A DNA stretch of 64,000 nucleotides, from NCBI RefSeq assembly GCF_030009775.1, contig NZ_JASCTH010000027.1:94445-158444 (forward strand), read 5' to 3'. The notes under the pieces are model-generated. The model was not told the DNA's origin, did no database searches, and saw nothing but the letters and a program-made list of their open reading frames with translations. This stretch comes from Actinoplanes sandaracinus. Lineage in GTDB: Bacteria; Actinomycetota; Actinomycetes; Mycobacteriales; Micromonosporaceae. This document shows, one piece after another, positions 8,658 through 17,409 of the stretch. The position numbers were made by a program, and so were the translations under genes. Each line of letters opens with the position of its first letter. The first letter of the stretch is position 1.

Positions 8658-8891
8658 ATGTCTCGTACGGACAAAGACGGTCCGCATCATCGGCGAACCG
8701 GCATCCGGCTTCTCGTCGGTGGCGGTGGTCCGCCTCGCTGGTTCGTCCACCACGTCTGGACCAGCGGGGAACGTCAAGCGGTGCGAGGGGCGTGCAGAGA
8801 GGCCGTCAAGGAGCATCGTCGTGACGGGATCATCGACACCATCCCCAGCGTTCAACAGCATCGCCACGGCGCGCAGTGGCTTTGGTGGTGA
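8658..8891 (+). CDS. Small conserved actinobacterial protein, unknown function
   Basis: A 77-residue basic protein rich in His, Arg and Trp (N-terminus MSRTDKDGPHHRRTG; C-terminus ending QHRHGAQWLWW). ATG 8658 has GAAGGGGG seven bases upstream. Similar short proteins starting MSRTDK and ending in an RH..WLW-like motif occur in actinomycetes as far as I recall. Its stop overlaps a GTG (8888) that opens the next frame, suggesting translational coupling. Confidence 0.55.
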   Translation: MSRTDKDGPHHRRTGIRLLVGGGGPPRWFVHHVWTSGERQAVRGACREAVKEHRRDGIIDTIPSVQQHRHGAQWLWW

Positions 8892-9144
8892 GCGCTGGCG
8901 TGCGACATGCAGACCCGGACCTGCCGACCGCGGTGGAGCGGACCGCGGCCGACACCTGCGCGGGGATCCTCGACCGGAGCATCCCCGCGCAGGTGGCAAC
9001 CCACCCTCCATACGTTGTGGGACACGAGGGGAGCCCGCTGGGCGACCTGCTTCCGACGGCGACCTGGGCGGGCGCGCCGACACCGACCTGCGGACCCGGC
9101 TCGACGCGCTGGCCCGGACCATTCTGAACCGCATGGAGCCCTAG
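8888..9144 (+). pseudogene. Small gene with an apparent -1 frameshift
   Basis: GTG 8888 overlaps the stop of the previous gene (GTGA). Coding-like third positions continue in this frame through residues VRHADPDLPTAVERTAADTC and on to about 9045. There G/C third-position bias jumps to the next frame, which ends with RTRLDALARTILNRMEP and stops at 9142-9144. Loss of one base near 9040-9060 would explain this. The stop uses the same CTAG as the convergent GNAT gene. It may be a sequencing error or real decay; the family is not recognised. Confidence 0.4.
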
Positions 9145-9674
9145 AGCGCGATCCAATAGCGGCGCTTGAGTCCGATGGGGGTATCGCGTATGTCCTCCAG
9201 CACCCCGCCATGCCTCTCGATCACCCGGGCCGACGCGGCGTTGTCGTCGTCGCACGTGATGAGCACAGACTTCAGGTGTCGTCGCCGGGCCACACTCAGC
9301 ACCTCTCCGAGCGCCCAGCTCGCCGCGCCGCGACCTCGCGCGGACGGGCGGACGCTGTAACCGATGTGGCCGGCCGCCTGCAGCAGGAAATCGGTGAGCG
9401 CGTACCGCAGCGAGATGGCGCCCAGGACCATGTCCTCCTGGTCGACGATCCACCAGTACTCGGCGTGCACCAACCCCGTCGCGGGCGGCAGGCTCTCGTC
9501 GCTCTCCCGTCGTAACCGTGCCACCCACTCGGCGAAGCCGGCCGGCGAATCGATGTCATCACCGGGGCGTAGTCCGCTGCCGGGCTGATGCACGCCGTCG
9601 CCCCATTCGTCGCGTGACGCCAGCCACGCCGCATGCAGCTCTGTCGTTGGGTTGATCATTCTGAGCACGGCCAA
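9141..9674 (-). CDS. GNAT-family N-acetyltransferase
   Basis: A 177-residue protein with the GNAT fold: acetyl-CoA loop SVRPSARGRGAASWALGEVL (Q/RxxGxG/A-like) near residues 106-125 and the C-terminal beta-strand region ASARVIERHGGVLE. It resembles the small-molecule acetyltransferases that start with a xLxxPTxxLHxxWLxxRDEWG-like segment. The start is uncertain among TTG 9674, GTG 9668 and ATG 9659; none has a good ribosome-binding site. The substrate is unknown. Confidence 0.8.
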   Translation of the reverse strand: MAVLRMINPTTELHAAWLASRDEWGDGVHQPGSGLRPGDDIDSPAGFAEWVARLRRESDESLPPATGLVHAEYWWIVDQEDMVLGAISLRYALTDFLLQAAGHIGYSVRPSARGRGAASWALGEVLSVARRRHLKSVLITCDDDNAASARVIERHGGVLEDIRDTPIGLKRRYWIAL

Positions 9675-9795
9675 GGATCACGGCTCCACGACGGTTCCCG
9701 CAACCCGGATCCGGTACGGGAGGCGGCGTCCTGGCCGTCAAGGTGCTCCGTGGCCAGGGTTACCCGGCGGCCATCGACGCACAGAGAGAGACCTG

Positions 9796-10181
9796 ATGAA
9801 CCGATCGACCGAGCACGAGCTGCGCGAACTGTTCGCCGCCGAGGCCGCCGACGCCCCCGACGATCAGGCCGTGGCCGCCGCGGCGATCCGCCGGATCCCC
9901 CGCTGGACCTGCGATCGGTGACCTTCCAGGTGCACACCTGGTTCGAGGGCGGCGCCGCGGACACCGTGGCGGTCGACATGACACCGCCCACCGCGGGTGC
10001 CGGGACGGACGACGCCACCTCCGAGTTCGTCCCGGCCTATCAGATCGGCACCCGGCTGCTCGTGTCCGGCACTCCCCGCTGGGGCGGCGCGCCGCTCGCC
10101 GACCCGATCGCCTGGGGGTGCGGTTTCACCCGCTACTACAGCCGCGCGACGGCGGCCGAGTGGTCGACCGCGACGAGGTGA
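9796..10181 (+). pseudogene. Broken membrane/anti-sigma-like gene (internal deletion plus frameshift)
   Basis: ATG 9796, after AGAGAGAG, opens MNRSTEHELRELFAAEAADAPDD, the typical N-terminus of actinomycete cytoplasmic tails of sigma-factor partner or membrane proteins. It stops after 41 codons. A second frame then carries the C-terminal part (TFQVHTWFEGGAADTVAVD ... YQIGTRLLVSGTPRWGGAPL ... WGCGFTRYYSRATAAEW) and ends at 10181. Such proteins normally have an Arg-rich stretch and a membrane helix between these parts; both are missing. I read it as a gene that lost its middle. Confidence 0.6.
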
Positions 10182-10299
10182 CTCACTAGCCAGCCGGAAC
10201 AGCGGCTTCGGCCCGTCATGCTCCACCGCCCGGTCGAACAGAAACTCGTCCACTCACCCCGGTCCGAGCACGCCGCCCGCAGTACACGACCACGTCCCG

Positions 10300-10661
10300 C
10301 AGATGATCGGTACGCGTCTGCTCCCGCTCGCCCGTAACCCCGCAACTCGCCCATCGGCACGCCCAGCCGCTGCGACAACCGGCCGAGCGCGGCCGGCTTG
10401 CCTTTGGCCCTGGCGGTCGCCATGCCCTCGCGGGTACGCATCCGCAGCAGGTCCACCTCGAACTCGGCAAAGATGGCCAGGATGGTGAAGAACATCTTGC
10501 CCCTCGGGTCGGTCGGGGTCGTAAATCATCGTGCCGAGCTGCAGGCGGATGCGGCGCTCAACCAGGGAGTCACCGATCTGCCGGGCGTCCGGCACGGAGC
10601 GGGCCAGCCGGTCCAGCTTCGGCACGACATACCGACCTTCCTCGACCCCGGAAGCCCGTGG
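10300..10661 (-). pseudogene. Serine recombinase (resolvase/invertase) remnant
   Basis: In one frame: YVVPKLDRLARSVPDARQI and VERRIRLQLGTMIYDP. After one extra base in a C/G run near 10515 the next frame continues KMFFTILAIFAEFEVDLLRM and RTREGMATARAKGK. These are the DRLARS, AEFE and R..REG..AA..GK motifs of the catalytic domain of serine resolvases. The N-terminal catalytic Ser and the C-terminal HTH are absent. The fragment's 5' side stops close to an ATCCTCCTAGGAT sequence (about 10679-10691). It could come from a Tn3- or IS607-type element. Confidence 0.7.
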
Positions 10662-10731
10662 GGTACGGCTATCAGGCTATCCTCCTAGGATGCTCTGCGC
10701 GAGGTGACGCCGGTCGCGCGCCCGGGGCGGC

Positions 10732-11607
10732 TCACGGCTCGTCGATCGTGCCGCTGGCGAGGTAAGCGGCGCGGCTGAGGCTGACCAGGTCCTCGAGGCG
10801 GGCCGGGGGATCGTCGCGCCACCAGGCCAGCCACACGTCGATGCGCGGAGCCTGCCGCAGCATGCGATAGGCGACGCCCGGCCGTGGGTTCTGGTTGGCG
10901 GTCGCCTCGGAGGTGATGCCGACGGCCTGGCCGGCGGCGATCAGGGTGAGCCATTCGTCGACGCTGTGGGTGGTGCGGATCGTCGCCGGGGCCGGGCCGG
11001 GATGCCACAGGCCGAGGGTGGTGGTCCCGGTGCGGACGTCGATCGCGACCGGGTACCGGACCAGGTCGCTCAGGCGCAGGGTGCGGCGGCGGGCGAGCGC
11101 GTTGTCGGTGGCGACGGCGGCGCAGCGGGCCTCGGTGCCGATCAGCGCGGTGTCGAAACGCGGGTCGTCGAGGGCGCTGCGGACCACGGCGACGTCGGCG
11201 GTCCCGTCGCTGAGGCCGGCGCTGGGGGTGTTGGTGTGGGTGAAGACCAGGGAGGTGCCGGGGTGGCGGGCGGCCCATGCTCGCTGCAGCCGGCGGGTGT
11301 GTTTGCCCAGCGCCGCCCAGGCGTAGCCGACGCGCAGCTCGCTGTGCTGGCGATCAGCGAGTCGCCGCAGGTGGGTGACCTCGTCGAGGATGCGGCGGGC
11401 GCTGGCGAGGACCTGCGTGCCGGTTCCGGTGAGGGTGACGTGCCGGGTGGTGCGCTGCAGGACGCGTACGCCCAGCGCCTCCTCCAAGGCCGCGACCGAG
11501 CGGGAGACGGCGGCCTGGGAGACGCCGAGCTCACCGGCGGCGTCGGTGAACGTGCCCGTGTCTACCACGGCGACGAGGGCGCGCAGGTGACGCAACTGCA
11601 GATCCAT
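10732..11607 (-). CDS. LysR-family transcriptional regulator
   Basis: A 291-residue protein: N-terminal winged helix-turn-helix (MDLQLRHLRALVAVVDTGTF, GVSQAAVSRSVAALEEALG) followed by a LysR substrate-binding domain of normal length. It is divergent from an EamA exporter gene. A T-N11-A dyad (ATACG-N5-CGTAT, 11606-11620) overlaps its start codon, consistent with autoregulation and control of the exporter. The effector is unknown. Confidence 0.9.
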   Translation of the reverse strand: MDLQLRHLRALVAVVDTGTFTDAAGELGVSQAAVSRSVAALEEALGVRVLQRTTRHVTLTGTGTQVLASARRILDEVTHLRRLADRQHSELRVGYAWAALGKHTRRLQRAWAARHPGTSLVFTHTNTPSAGLSDGTADVAVVRSALDDPRFDTALIGTEARCAAVATDNALARRRTLRLSDLVRYPVAIDVRTGTTTLGLWHPGPAPATIRTTHSVDEWLTLIAAGQAVGITSEATANQNPRPGVAYRMLRQAPRIDVWLAWWRDDPPARLEDLVSLSRAAYLASGTIDEP

Positions 11608-11620
11608 ACGTTCAGCGTAT
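11606..11620. promoter_or_regulatory. LysR-type box between divergent genes
   Basis: ATACGTTCAGCGTAT is a 15-bp dyad with a T-N11-A core, the usual LysR-family binding pattern. It touches the LysR start codon (11607) and lies 57 bp upstream of the exporter start. Confidence 0.5.
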
Positions 11621-11676
11621 AGATGCCGCGCCGGGCGTATTTCTGTCCGGTGGGCGGAACCGTGAGACTCGTCGTC

Positions 11677-12558
11677 ATGACGGTGGAGGTCGAACAGCGG
11701 CCGGCCACGGCGAGGGGTCGCGGATCGCGGATCGCCGGGCTGGCGATGATGATGGGCAGCGCGGCCAGCAACCAGACCGGTGCGGCGGTCGGCGCGCACG
11801 CCTTCGAGGCGATCGGCCCGCCGGGTGTGGTGGCGGCCCGGCAGCTCGTCGCGGCGGCGGTGCTGCTGCCGGTGGTGCGGCCGGACTTCCGGCGGTTCAC
11901 GTGGGCCCAGTGGTGGCCGACGCTGCTGCTCGGCGTGGTGTTCGTGACGATGAACATGGGCCTGTACACGGCGATCGACCGGATCGGCCTCGGCCTGGCG
12001 GTGACGCTGGAGTTCCTCGGCCCGCTCGCGGTCGCGCTCGCGGGTTCCCGCAGCCGTTTCGACCTGCTGTGCGCGGCCGGCGCGGGCGCCGGGGTGTACG
12101 TGCTGGTCCTGCCGTCGGGCAGCAGCGACTGGGTGGGTATCGGCTGCGGGGTGCTGGCGGCCGGCTGCTGGGCGTCCTACATCCTGCTGAACCGGCTGCT
12201 CGGGCAGCGGCTGCCCGGTCTGCAGGCGACGGCGGCCGCCACCACGGTCGCGGCGGTGCTGACCCTGCCCATCGTGGTGATGCTGATCGTGCAGGGGCGG
12301 CTGACCGGGACCGCGCTGCTGTTCGCCGCCGCCGCCGGGGTGATGGCGTCGGTGATCCCCTACGCCGGTGACCTGATCGCGCTGCGGCGAGTGCCGACCC
12401 GTTACTTCGGCGTGGTGATGAGCGTCCACCCGGTGTTCGCGGCCCTCGCCGGGCTGGCCCTTCTCGGACAGGTCCTCGCTGTGCACGAGTGGATCGGCAT
12501 CGTGATCGTGGTGGCGGTCAATGTGGTCGCCGTCCGGCAGAATGCCGGTCGTGGCTGA
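11677..12558 (+). CDS. EamA/DMT-family exporter (RhtA-like)
   Basis: A 293-residue membrane protein with ten hydrophobic segments and two EamA halves (GAAVGAHAFEAIGPPGVVAARQL; later MASVIPYAGDLIALRRVP). This layout matches RhtA-type amino-acid/metabolite exporters of the drug/metabolite superfamily. Start ATG 11677 is preferred over an upstream CTG/GTG because it gives the usual N-terminal length. Its 3' end overlaps the next gene by 17 bp, so the two are probably co-translated. Control by the divergent LysR is inferred. Confidence 0.85.
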   Translation: MTVEVEQRPATARGRGSRIAGLAMMMGSAASNQTGAAVGAHAFEAIGPPGVVAARQLVAAAVLLPVVRPDFRRFTWAQWWPTLLLGVVFVTMNMGLYTAIDRIGLGLAVTLEFLGPLAVALAGSRSRFDLLCAAGAGAGVYVLVLPSGSSDWVGIGCGVLAAGCWASYILLNRLLGQRLPGLQATAAATTVAAVLTLPIVVMLIVQGRLTGTALLFAAAAGVMASVIPYAGDLIALRRVPTRYFGVVMSVHPVFAALAGLALLGQVLAVHEWIGIVIVVAVNVVAVRQNAGRG

Positions 12559-13546
12559 ACGACTCGTGCACAGTACGTCCAACGAGGTCACCGGCGGCGT
12601 CTGGCGGATCGGACGAGGCGGCGGCACGGCGATCCGCAAGATCGTCACGCCGCGCCGGGCGGGAGCCGCCGCCCATCTGGCCGCCAGCGACGAGCCGGGG
12701 CACTTCAACTACTGGCGGCGGGAGCCGCTGGCCTATGAGACCACGCTGGCGTCGACGGCGTTCTCGGCCGGCGGGGTGAGCGCGCCCGCCCTGCTCGAGC
12801 TGACCACACTCGACGACGGTTCCGTCGAGATGCTGCTGGAAGACGTCCCGGGTGTGCCCGGAATGCGGTGGACCCCCGCTGAGCTGGGCGAATGCGCGTA
12901 CCAGATCGGGGTTGCGCAGTCCGGATGGGCGGGGGAGCCGCCGGCGACCGCCTGGCTGGCCCGGGATTGGCTGCGCGACTACACCCTCGCCCAGCCTGTT
13001 GGTGAGGACCTGCGCTGGGATCATCCGGCGGCCGAGGCGGCCTGGCCGCCCGCGCTGCGCGCCGGGCTGCGGCGGCTGTGGGAGCGGCGGCACGACCTGC
13101 TGGCGGCGGCGGACGCGCTGCCGCGCACCCTCTGCCACCACGACGTCTGGCCGATGAATCTGATCGCTTCCGGTCGCGGGGTGGTTCTTCTCGATTGGGC
13201 GTACGCCGGACCGGGCGCGATCGGGGAAGACGCGGCGAATCTGGCGCTGGACACGTTCTGGGACGGGCTGGTGGACGTGTCCCTGCTGCCGGCCGTCATC
13301 GACGCGGTGATCAGCGGATACGCGCGCGGACTGGCGCCGGTGGCCGGGCCCGCGGAGGTGCGCCGGGCGATCATGGTGACCGGCGCGGCGAAGTACTTCT
13401 GGCTCGCCCCGCGGATGCTGTCGATGGCGTGGAGCAGTCCGCCGGGCAGGGGTTACGACACCCGGGACTGGGAGTCCATGTTCGCCGGCCGCACCCCGAT
13501 GTTCCAACTCGTCGTGGATTGGGCTGACGCGCTCTGTCATGAATGA
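12542..13546 (+). CDS. Aminoglycoside-phosphotransferase-family (APH) kinase-like protein
   Basis: A 334-residue protein of the APH/choline-kinase fold. The catalytic loop reads LCHHDVWPMNLI (HxDxxxxN) and is followed by the metal-binding LLDWAYAG (DW in place of D-hydrophobic-E/D). The nucleotide-binding N-lobe is poorly conserved. Start could be ATG 12542 or GTG 12551. It overlaps the end of the exporter gene, so it is likely in one operon with it. The substrate is unknown; antibiotic resistance is possible but not shown, since many APH-fold kinases act on other molecules. Confidence 0.82.
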   Translation: MPVVAERLVHSTSNEVTGGVWRIGRGGGTAIRKIVTPRRAGAAAHLAASDEPGHFNYWRREPLAYETTLASTAFSAGGVSAPALLELTTLDDGSVEMLLEDVPGVPGMRWTPAELGECAYQIGVAQSGWAGEPPATAWLARDWLRDYTLAQPVGEDLRWDHPAAEAAWPPALRAGLRRLWERRHDLLAAADALPRTLCHHDVWPMNLIASGRGVVLLDWAYAGPGAIGEDAANLALDTFWDGLVDVSLLPAVIDAVISGYARGLAPVAGPAEVRRAIMVTGAAKYFWLAPRMLSMAWSSPPGRGYDTRDWESMFAGRTPMFQLVVDWADALCHE

Positions 13547-13595
13547 GCACTCTCGGTGGCTTCCCTGTAACTGATGGTGGCGCCATGATGACCGG

Positions 13596-16346
13596 ATGAG
13601 CGGACAACGACCGGCGCGCGCCGCCGCCGTCGCGTTCACCGTGCTCGTGTTGACCGCCATCGGTCTCGGTGGCACGCGACTCGGCTGGTGGGATACGCCG
13701 CAGAAGGCGGAGGAAGCCGCCGGTGGCACTTTTGCGTGGCTGGAGCCGGTGAGCTGGATCGCCGGGGCACTCTCGCTGCTGGTGACGATCTACTATGCGC
13801 GGTGGCAGCACGCTCCGGCGGGGACGGCCCCGGCGCCTGCTCCCACCGTGATGCCGGCGCAGCAATTGACCGTGATTTTGCAGAGCCCGTACGCGGCGGC
13901 GACCGCCCTGGCACGGTCCAGTGACGGCCTCGTGACGATGTCGGTGCACTCGCCCCCTCCGGGCGACGCCGATCCTCCGGATCGTGGCCGTCGCGACGGC
14001 GGCGGTCAGGGCCCGGTCAACCAGGACGTGGCACGCAAGTCCCTGAAGGAACATCTGACCGCCGGCCGGTCGTGCGTGATCGCCGTGCACGGGCGGCCGG
14101 GCGTGGGCAAGTCCATGCTCGTCGAATCGGTGACGCGGGAGATCGGGACGGTCCCTAAATGGATCCGGCTCTTCAGCGACCACCGGCTGGACGTCATGGC
14201 GCTGGTCCGCGCCGTCGGCCCGGCGGGTCAGCCGGCCCTCCGCGACCACGAGGACGTGCTGGACAGGTTGCAGGCGGCGCTCGACGAGGGTGACGGACCC
14301 CCGGTCACGGTGGTGGTGGACGGGGCGCACCACCTCCTGGAGCCGGGCACCGCCACGCTGAAGGATCTGCGGCTGGAGGAGGCGCTGCGCAAGGTCGCCT
14401 CCGGACGGCCGCGGCCGGTCAAGGTCGTCCTCATCGGCGACCGGGCGCCCGAGCTGGGCCGCGGCAACCAGCCGGCTGACGATCCCGTTCGGATCTTCGT
14501 CCACCGTCTCTCCGCCACCGACTTCCGGACCTGTCTGGAGCGCATCGCCGCCGACCAGAGCGTGGATCTGGGGGCCGTCGACTGGGGACGTCTGCACCAG
14601 GTCCTCCAGGGTGTGCCACGCCTGGGTCAACTCTTCTGCTCGGCGCTCGCCCTGTCGCGCGACCGCATCACGGCCGACGGGCTGCTCCGGCGGCTGGTGG
14701 AGGAGTTCTCTGGCGACCGGGAGCGGGCTCTCGCGACGATCGTGGTCCAGTCGCTGCACGACGAGCAGCGGCGGGTGGCCGCGGCGCTCGCCGCCTATCG
14801 CACCCCGGTCTCGCTGGACCTGGTGAACGAGCTGCTCGACGAGGAACTGCCCGCCATGGTGGGGCCGCGCCTGAACGAGCTGGTGGACGCGCACCTCGTC
14901 GGCCGGAGCGACGACAAATACCATGTGCTGAACGCGCAGGTCCTCGCCGCCTTGGACGCGCGGCCCGACGGTCCGGACAGCCTGCTGCATCAGGCGGCGG
15001 AGGTGCTGTCGCGCCGCAACGGCCCGACGGTGCGGGCCGGGTCCGCGTTCGACCTCGATCTCCGGTTCGCCGAGATCGACCTGTGGTGCCGTGCCGGCCG
15101 CTGGCTGACGGCCTTCGAGCGGGTCGAGCGGCTCGACCGGGTCCTGCGGCCGATCGGCGCCGCGGAGTTGCTGCTCAAGCCCCGCGAGGCCGTGGCGCCG
15201 CACCTGGAGTCGGCCGCGGACCGGACGGCGAACCACAACACCATCGGGACGATCTATCTCGCCCGCGGTGATCTGGAGAAGGCGCGGGCGGCGTTCGAGG
15301 AAGCGCTGGACGAGGTGCCCGGCTCGGGCCAGCCGGTGCATCATGAGCGGAAGATCCGGCTCAATCTGGCCGACCTCGCGTGGCGCGACGGCGACTTCGC
15401 CGGGGCGCAGGGCTGCTTCCAGCAGGCGCTCGACATGGTCCGTACCGGCGAGGACCAGGACGTCGAGGACCGGCGCGACCGGATCGCCGCCCTCGCCGGA
15501 CTCGCCGACTGCGCACGGCACTGGGGCGATCACCAGGCGGCGATCCGCCTCGGCACCTCGGCCTGGGAGGCGGCCGCCGCCGAAGGCACCCGGCAGGGCG
15601 TCCGGATAGCCGTCCGGCTGGCGCGCTGGCACTCCGAATGCGGCGATCCGGACGAGGCGGCCGAGTTCATGAGCCGGGCCGACACGGCGCTCCAGCGGTA
15701 TGCGGCCGACGACGCCGCGTTGCGGGCGCAGTGCCTGGACGGGCGGGCCGACCTGGCCCTGGACACCGGAGACTACGCGGGGGCGGCCCGGCTGGCGGCA
15801 GCCGCCGTCGCCATGGCGCTGCGGGTGCACGCGCCGAACACCGTCCTGCAGGCCCGCACCACGCTCGCCATGGCTCACCTCCGCCTCGCCGGTGAGTCCG
15901 TGACCGAACGCGTCGCGGCGGCCGAACTCGTCGCGGCGCGCAAAGCCGTCGAGGAGGCCCTGCCGTACCGGCGTGACAGCCGATCACTGGCCGTCCTCGC
16001 CCTGCGTGCGCTGATCACCTTCCGGCAGAACCCGGACGGCCCCGCCGACCTGTACTTCGCGGACCTCCTGGCCGCGGCCGTCGCCCGGCGGCGTGAGAAG
16101 CGTGACTACGCGGCGTGGGAGTTCGAGGGCCTGGCCCGTGCCGCCGACCACGCGCTGCGGCACGGGCGGCTGAAACCGGCGGTGTTCGCCTTCGAGAAGG
16201 CGCGGGCGCTGTGCCCGGCGCCGGTGGTTCTTCGTGACCGCCTCGAGTACCAACTGCGGCTGCTGGCGGTCCGGATGCCGGCGGAGTCGATGGAGATCCT
16301 CGTCGACGCCGCGACCGGCCGGGCCGAGCAGAGCCGGCGGCCGTGA
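13596..16346 (+). CDS. Membrane-anchored STAND-type P-loop NTPase with TPR-like repeats
   Basis: A 916-residue protein. Two membrane segments lie at ~12-27 and ~52-67. A Pro-rich linker is followed by an NTPase domain: Walker A GRPGVGKS (166-173) and Walker B VTVVVDGAHH (237-246), then a winged-helix-like region. From about residue 500 to the end there are degenerate TPR-like helical pairs (TIGTIYLARGDLEKARAAFEEAL, LADLAWRDGDFAGAQGCFQQAL). The order NTPase-TPR is that of STAND/NB-ARC regulators; a membrane-bound N-terminus is less usual. It could be a signalling or defence sensor. No effector domain is recognised. It is monocistronic by spacing and faces an orphan response regulator. Confidence 0.8.
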   Translation: MSGQRPARAAAVAFTVLVLTAIGLGGTRLGWWDTPQKAEEAAGGTFAWLEPVSWIAGALSLLVTIYYARWQHAPAGTAPAPAPTVMPAQQLTVILQSPYAAATALARSSDGLVTMSVHSPPPGDADPPDRGRRDGGGQGPVNQDVARKSLKEHLTAGRSCVIAVHGRPGVGKSMLVESVTREIGTVPKWIRLFSDHRLDVMALVRAVGPAGQPALRDHEDVLDRLQAALDEGDGPPVTVVVDGAHHLLEPGTATLKDLRLEEALRKVASGRPRPVKVVLIGDRAPELGRGNQPADDPVRIFVHRLSATDFRTCLERIAADQSVDLGAVDWGRLHQVLQGVPRLGQLFCSALALSRDRITADGLLRRLVEEFSGDRERALATIVVQSLHDEQRRVAAALAAYRTPVSLDLVNELLDEELPAMVGPRLNELVDAHLVGRSDDKYHVLNAQVLAALDARPDGPDSLLHQAAEVLSRRNGPTVRAGSAFDLDLRFAEIDLWCRAGRWLTAFERVERLDRVLRPIGAAELLLKPREAVAPHLESAADRTANHNTIGTIYLARGDLEKARAAFEEALDEVPGSGQPVHHERKIRLNLADLAWRDGDFAGAQGCFQQALDMVRTGEDQDVEDRRDRIAALAGLADCARHWGDHQAAIRLGTSAWEAAAAEGTRQGVRIAVRLARWHSECGDPDEAAEFMSRADTALQRYAADDAALRAQCLDGRADLALDTGDYAGAARLAAAAVAMALRVHAPNTVLQARTTLAMAHLRLAGESVTERVAAAELVAARKAVEEALPYRRDSRSLAVLALRALITFRQNPDGPADLYFADLLAAAVARRREKRDYAAWEFEGLARAADHALRHGRLKPAVFAFEKARALCPAPVVLRDRLEYQLRLLAVRMPAESMEILVDAATGRAEQSRRP

Positions 16347-16360
16347 CCCGGCCGCCGCGC

Positions 16361-16960
16361 TCACATCCAGCCGCGTTCCCGGGCTCGCATGAGCGCCTCG
16401 ATCCGGCTGTGCACCCCCATCTCCCGGTACAGCGTGCGGAGCAGGCGGAACATCGCCCGCTCCGAGTAGCCGACGTGCCGGGCCAGCTCGGCGACGGTCG
16501 CGCCGGCCGCCAGAGCCTGTAACCAGGACAGCTTCTCCGCGGAGATCGCGGCGTCACCGGCGTCCTCACCCGAGGCCAGGGCGGCGGCGACGGCGGCCGG
16601 CAGCACGGCCTGTCCCTCGATGGTCGCGGCGACCGTGCGCTGCAGCATCATCGCCGTCGTCTGCCGCGGCATCACCGACCGGGCGCCGGCGCGCACCGCG
16701 CGGACTCCGGCGGCGGCGGTCGCCGCCCCGAGCAGGACCACGACCGGGTGCGACGGCTCACTCTCGTGCAGCCGGCCCAGCAACCGCCAGTCGTCCTCGT
16801 CCTGCACGGTGAGCAGGACGACCGCGGACGTGCTCGCCTGGCGGGCCCAGGCGACCACGTCCGGGGGAGTCCACACCGGATAGCCCGCCGCGGTCAGAAC
16901 CGTGACGGCGCCCTGACGAAACAGCGGCAGCGGGTCGACGACCGCAACCTCGACGGGCAC
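16361..16960 (-). CDS. Atypical NarL/LuxR-type response regulator
   Basis: A 199-residue protein with a receiver-like N-terminal half (VAVVDPLPLFRQGAVTVLTAAGY) and a LuxR/NarL helix-turn-helix C-terminal half (QALAAGATVAELARHVGYSERAMFRLLRTLYREMG). The segment that should carry the phosphorylated Asp reads AVVLLTVQDEDD, so the canonical D in LLDxxMP is not present, and the first acidic pocket is reduced. It may be controlled without phosphorylation. It is convergent with the STAND NTPase gene with 14 bp between stops; no kinase gene is adjacent. Confidence 0.8.
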   Translation of the reverse strand: MPVEVAVVDPLPLFRQGAVTVLTAAGYPVWTPPDVVAWARQASTSAVVLLTVQDEDDWRLLGRLHESEPSHPVVVLLGAATAAAGVRAVRAGARSVMPRQTTAMMLQRTVAATIEGQAVLPAAVAAALASGEDAGDAAISAEKLSWLQALAAGATVAELARHVGYSERAMFRLLRTLYREMGVHSRIEALMRARERGWM

Positions 16961-17152
16961 CCGGGTGATCCTTCCGCCGTGCCGCTGGAGGGTCTCAGCC
17001 TAGACATGAAGGCGATCACTGCAGGGGCGGCGACATCGATCGGTCGGTATCGCGCCGGCAGCGTGTCCCGTCCCTGCCAAGGAGGTCATGGACCCGCGCG
17101 CGATCCCGTTCCTACGTTCGAGACGGCAGTCGGCTCGAGTGGAGGAGAAGCG

Positions 17153-17392
17153 ATGGTCTCTGACGACGACACCGAACCGCGGGACCCGAACGTGTTCCCG
17201 CCGCGGCCCCACGAATTCCGGGACCCCGCGGACGACAAGATCGAGACGCTGATCGTACAACTGGCCCGGCAGGAGCCGGACTGGGGCCGCCGGTGGATCC
17301 TCGAGGCGCTACGGCGCCGTGGGTTCACGCTGGACCAGGCACACGTCGACCACGTCCTGCGCAAGTACGGGTTGCCCAACCTCGACCTGTGA
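17153..17392 (+). CDS. Small acidic protein, unknown function
   Basis: A 79-residue protein. ATG 17153 follows GGAGGAG with good spacing. The N-terminal third is acidic and disordered-looking (MVSDDDTEPRDPNVFPPRP); the rest (IETLIVQLARQEPDWGRRWI then LRRRGFTLDQAHVDHVLRKY) predicts two or three helices that could form a small DNA- or protein-binding unit. The family is not recognised. It is convergent with the TetR gene at 17410. Confidence 0.6.
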   Translation: MVSDDDTEPRDPNVFPPRPHEFRDPADDKIETLIVQLARQEPDWGRRWILEALRRRGFTLDQAHVDHVLRKYGLPNLDL

Positions 17393-17409
17393 GGTCACGC
17401 CCGCCGCGG

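Noticed and set aside
13371..15878. 835-codon minus-strand frame
   Set aside because: Antisense of the STAND NTPase and kinase-like genes; composition typical of a shadow.
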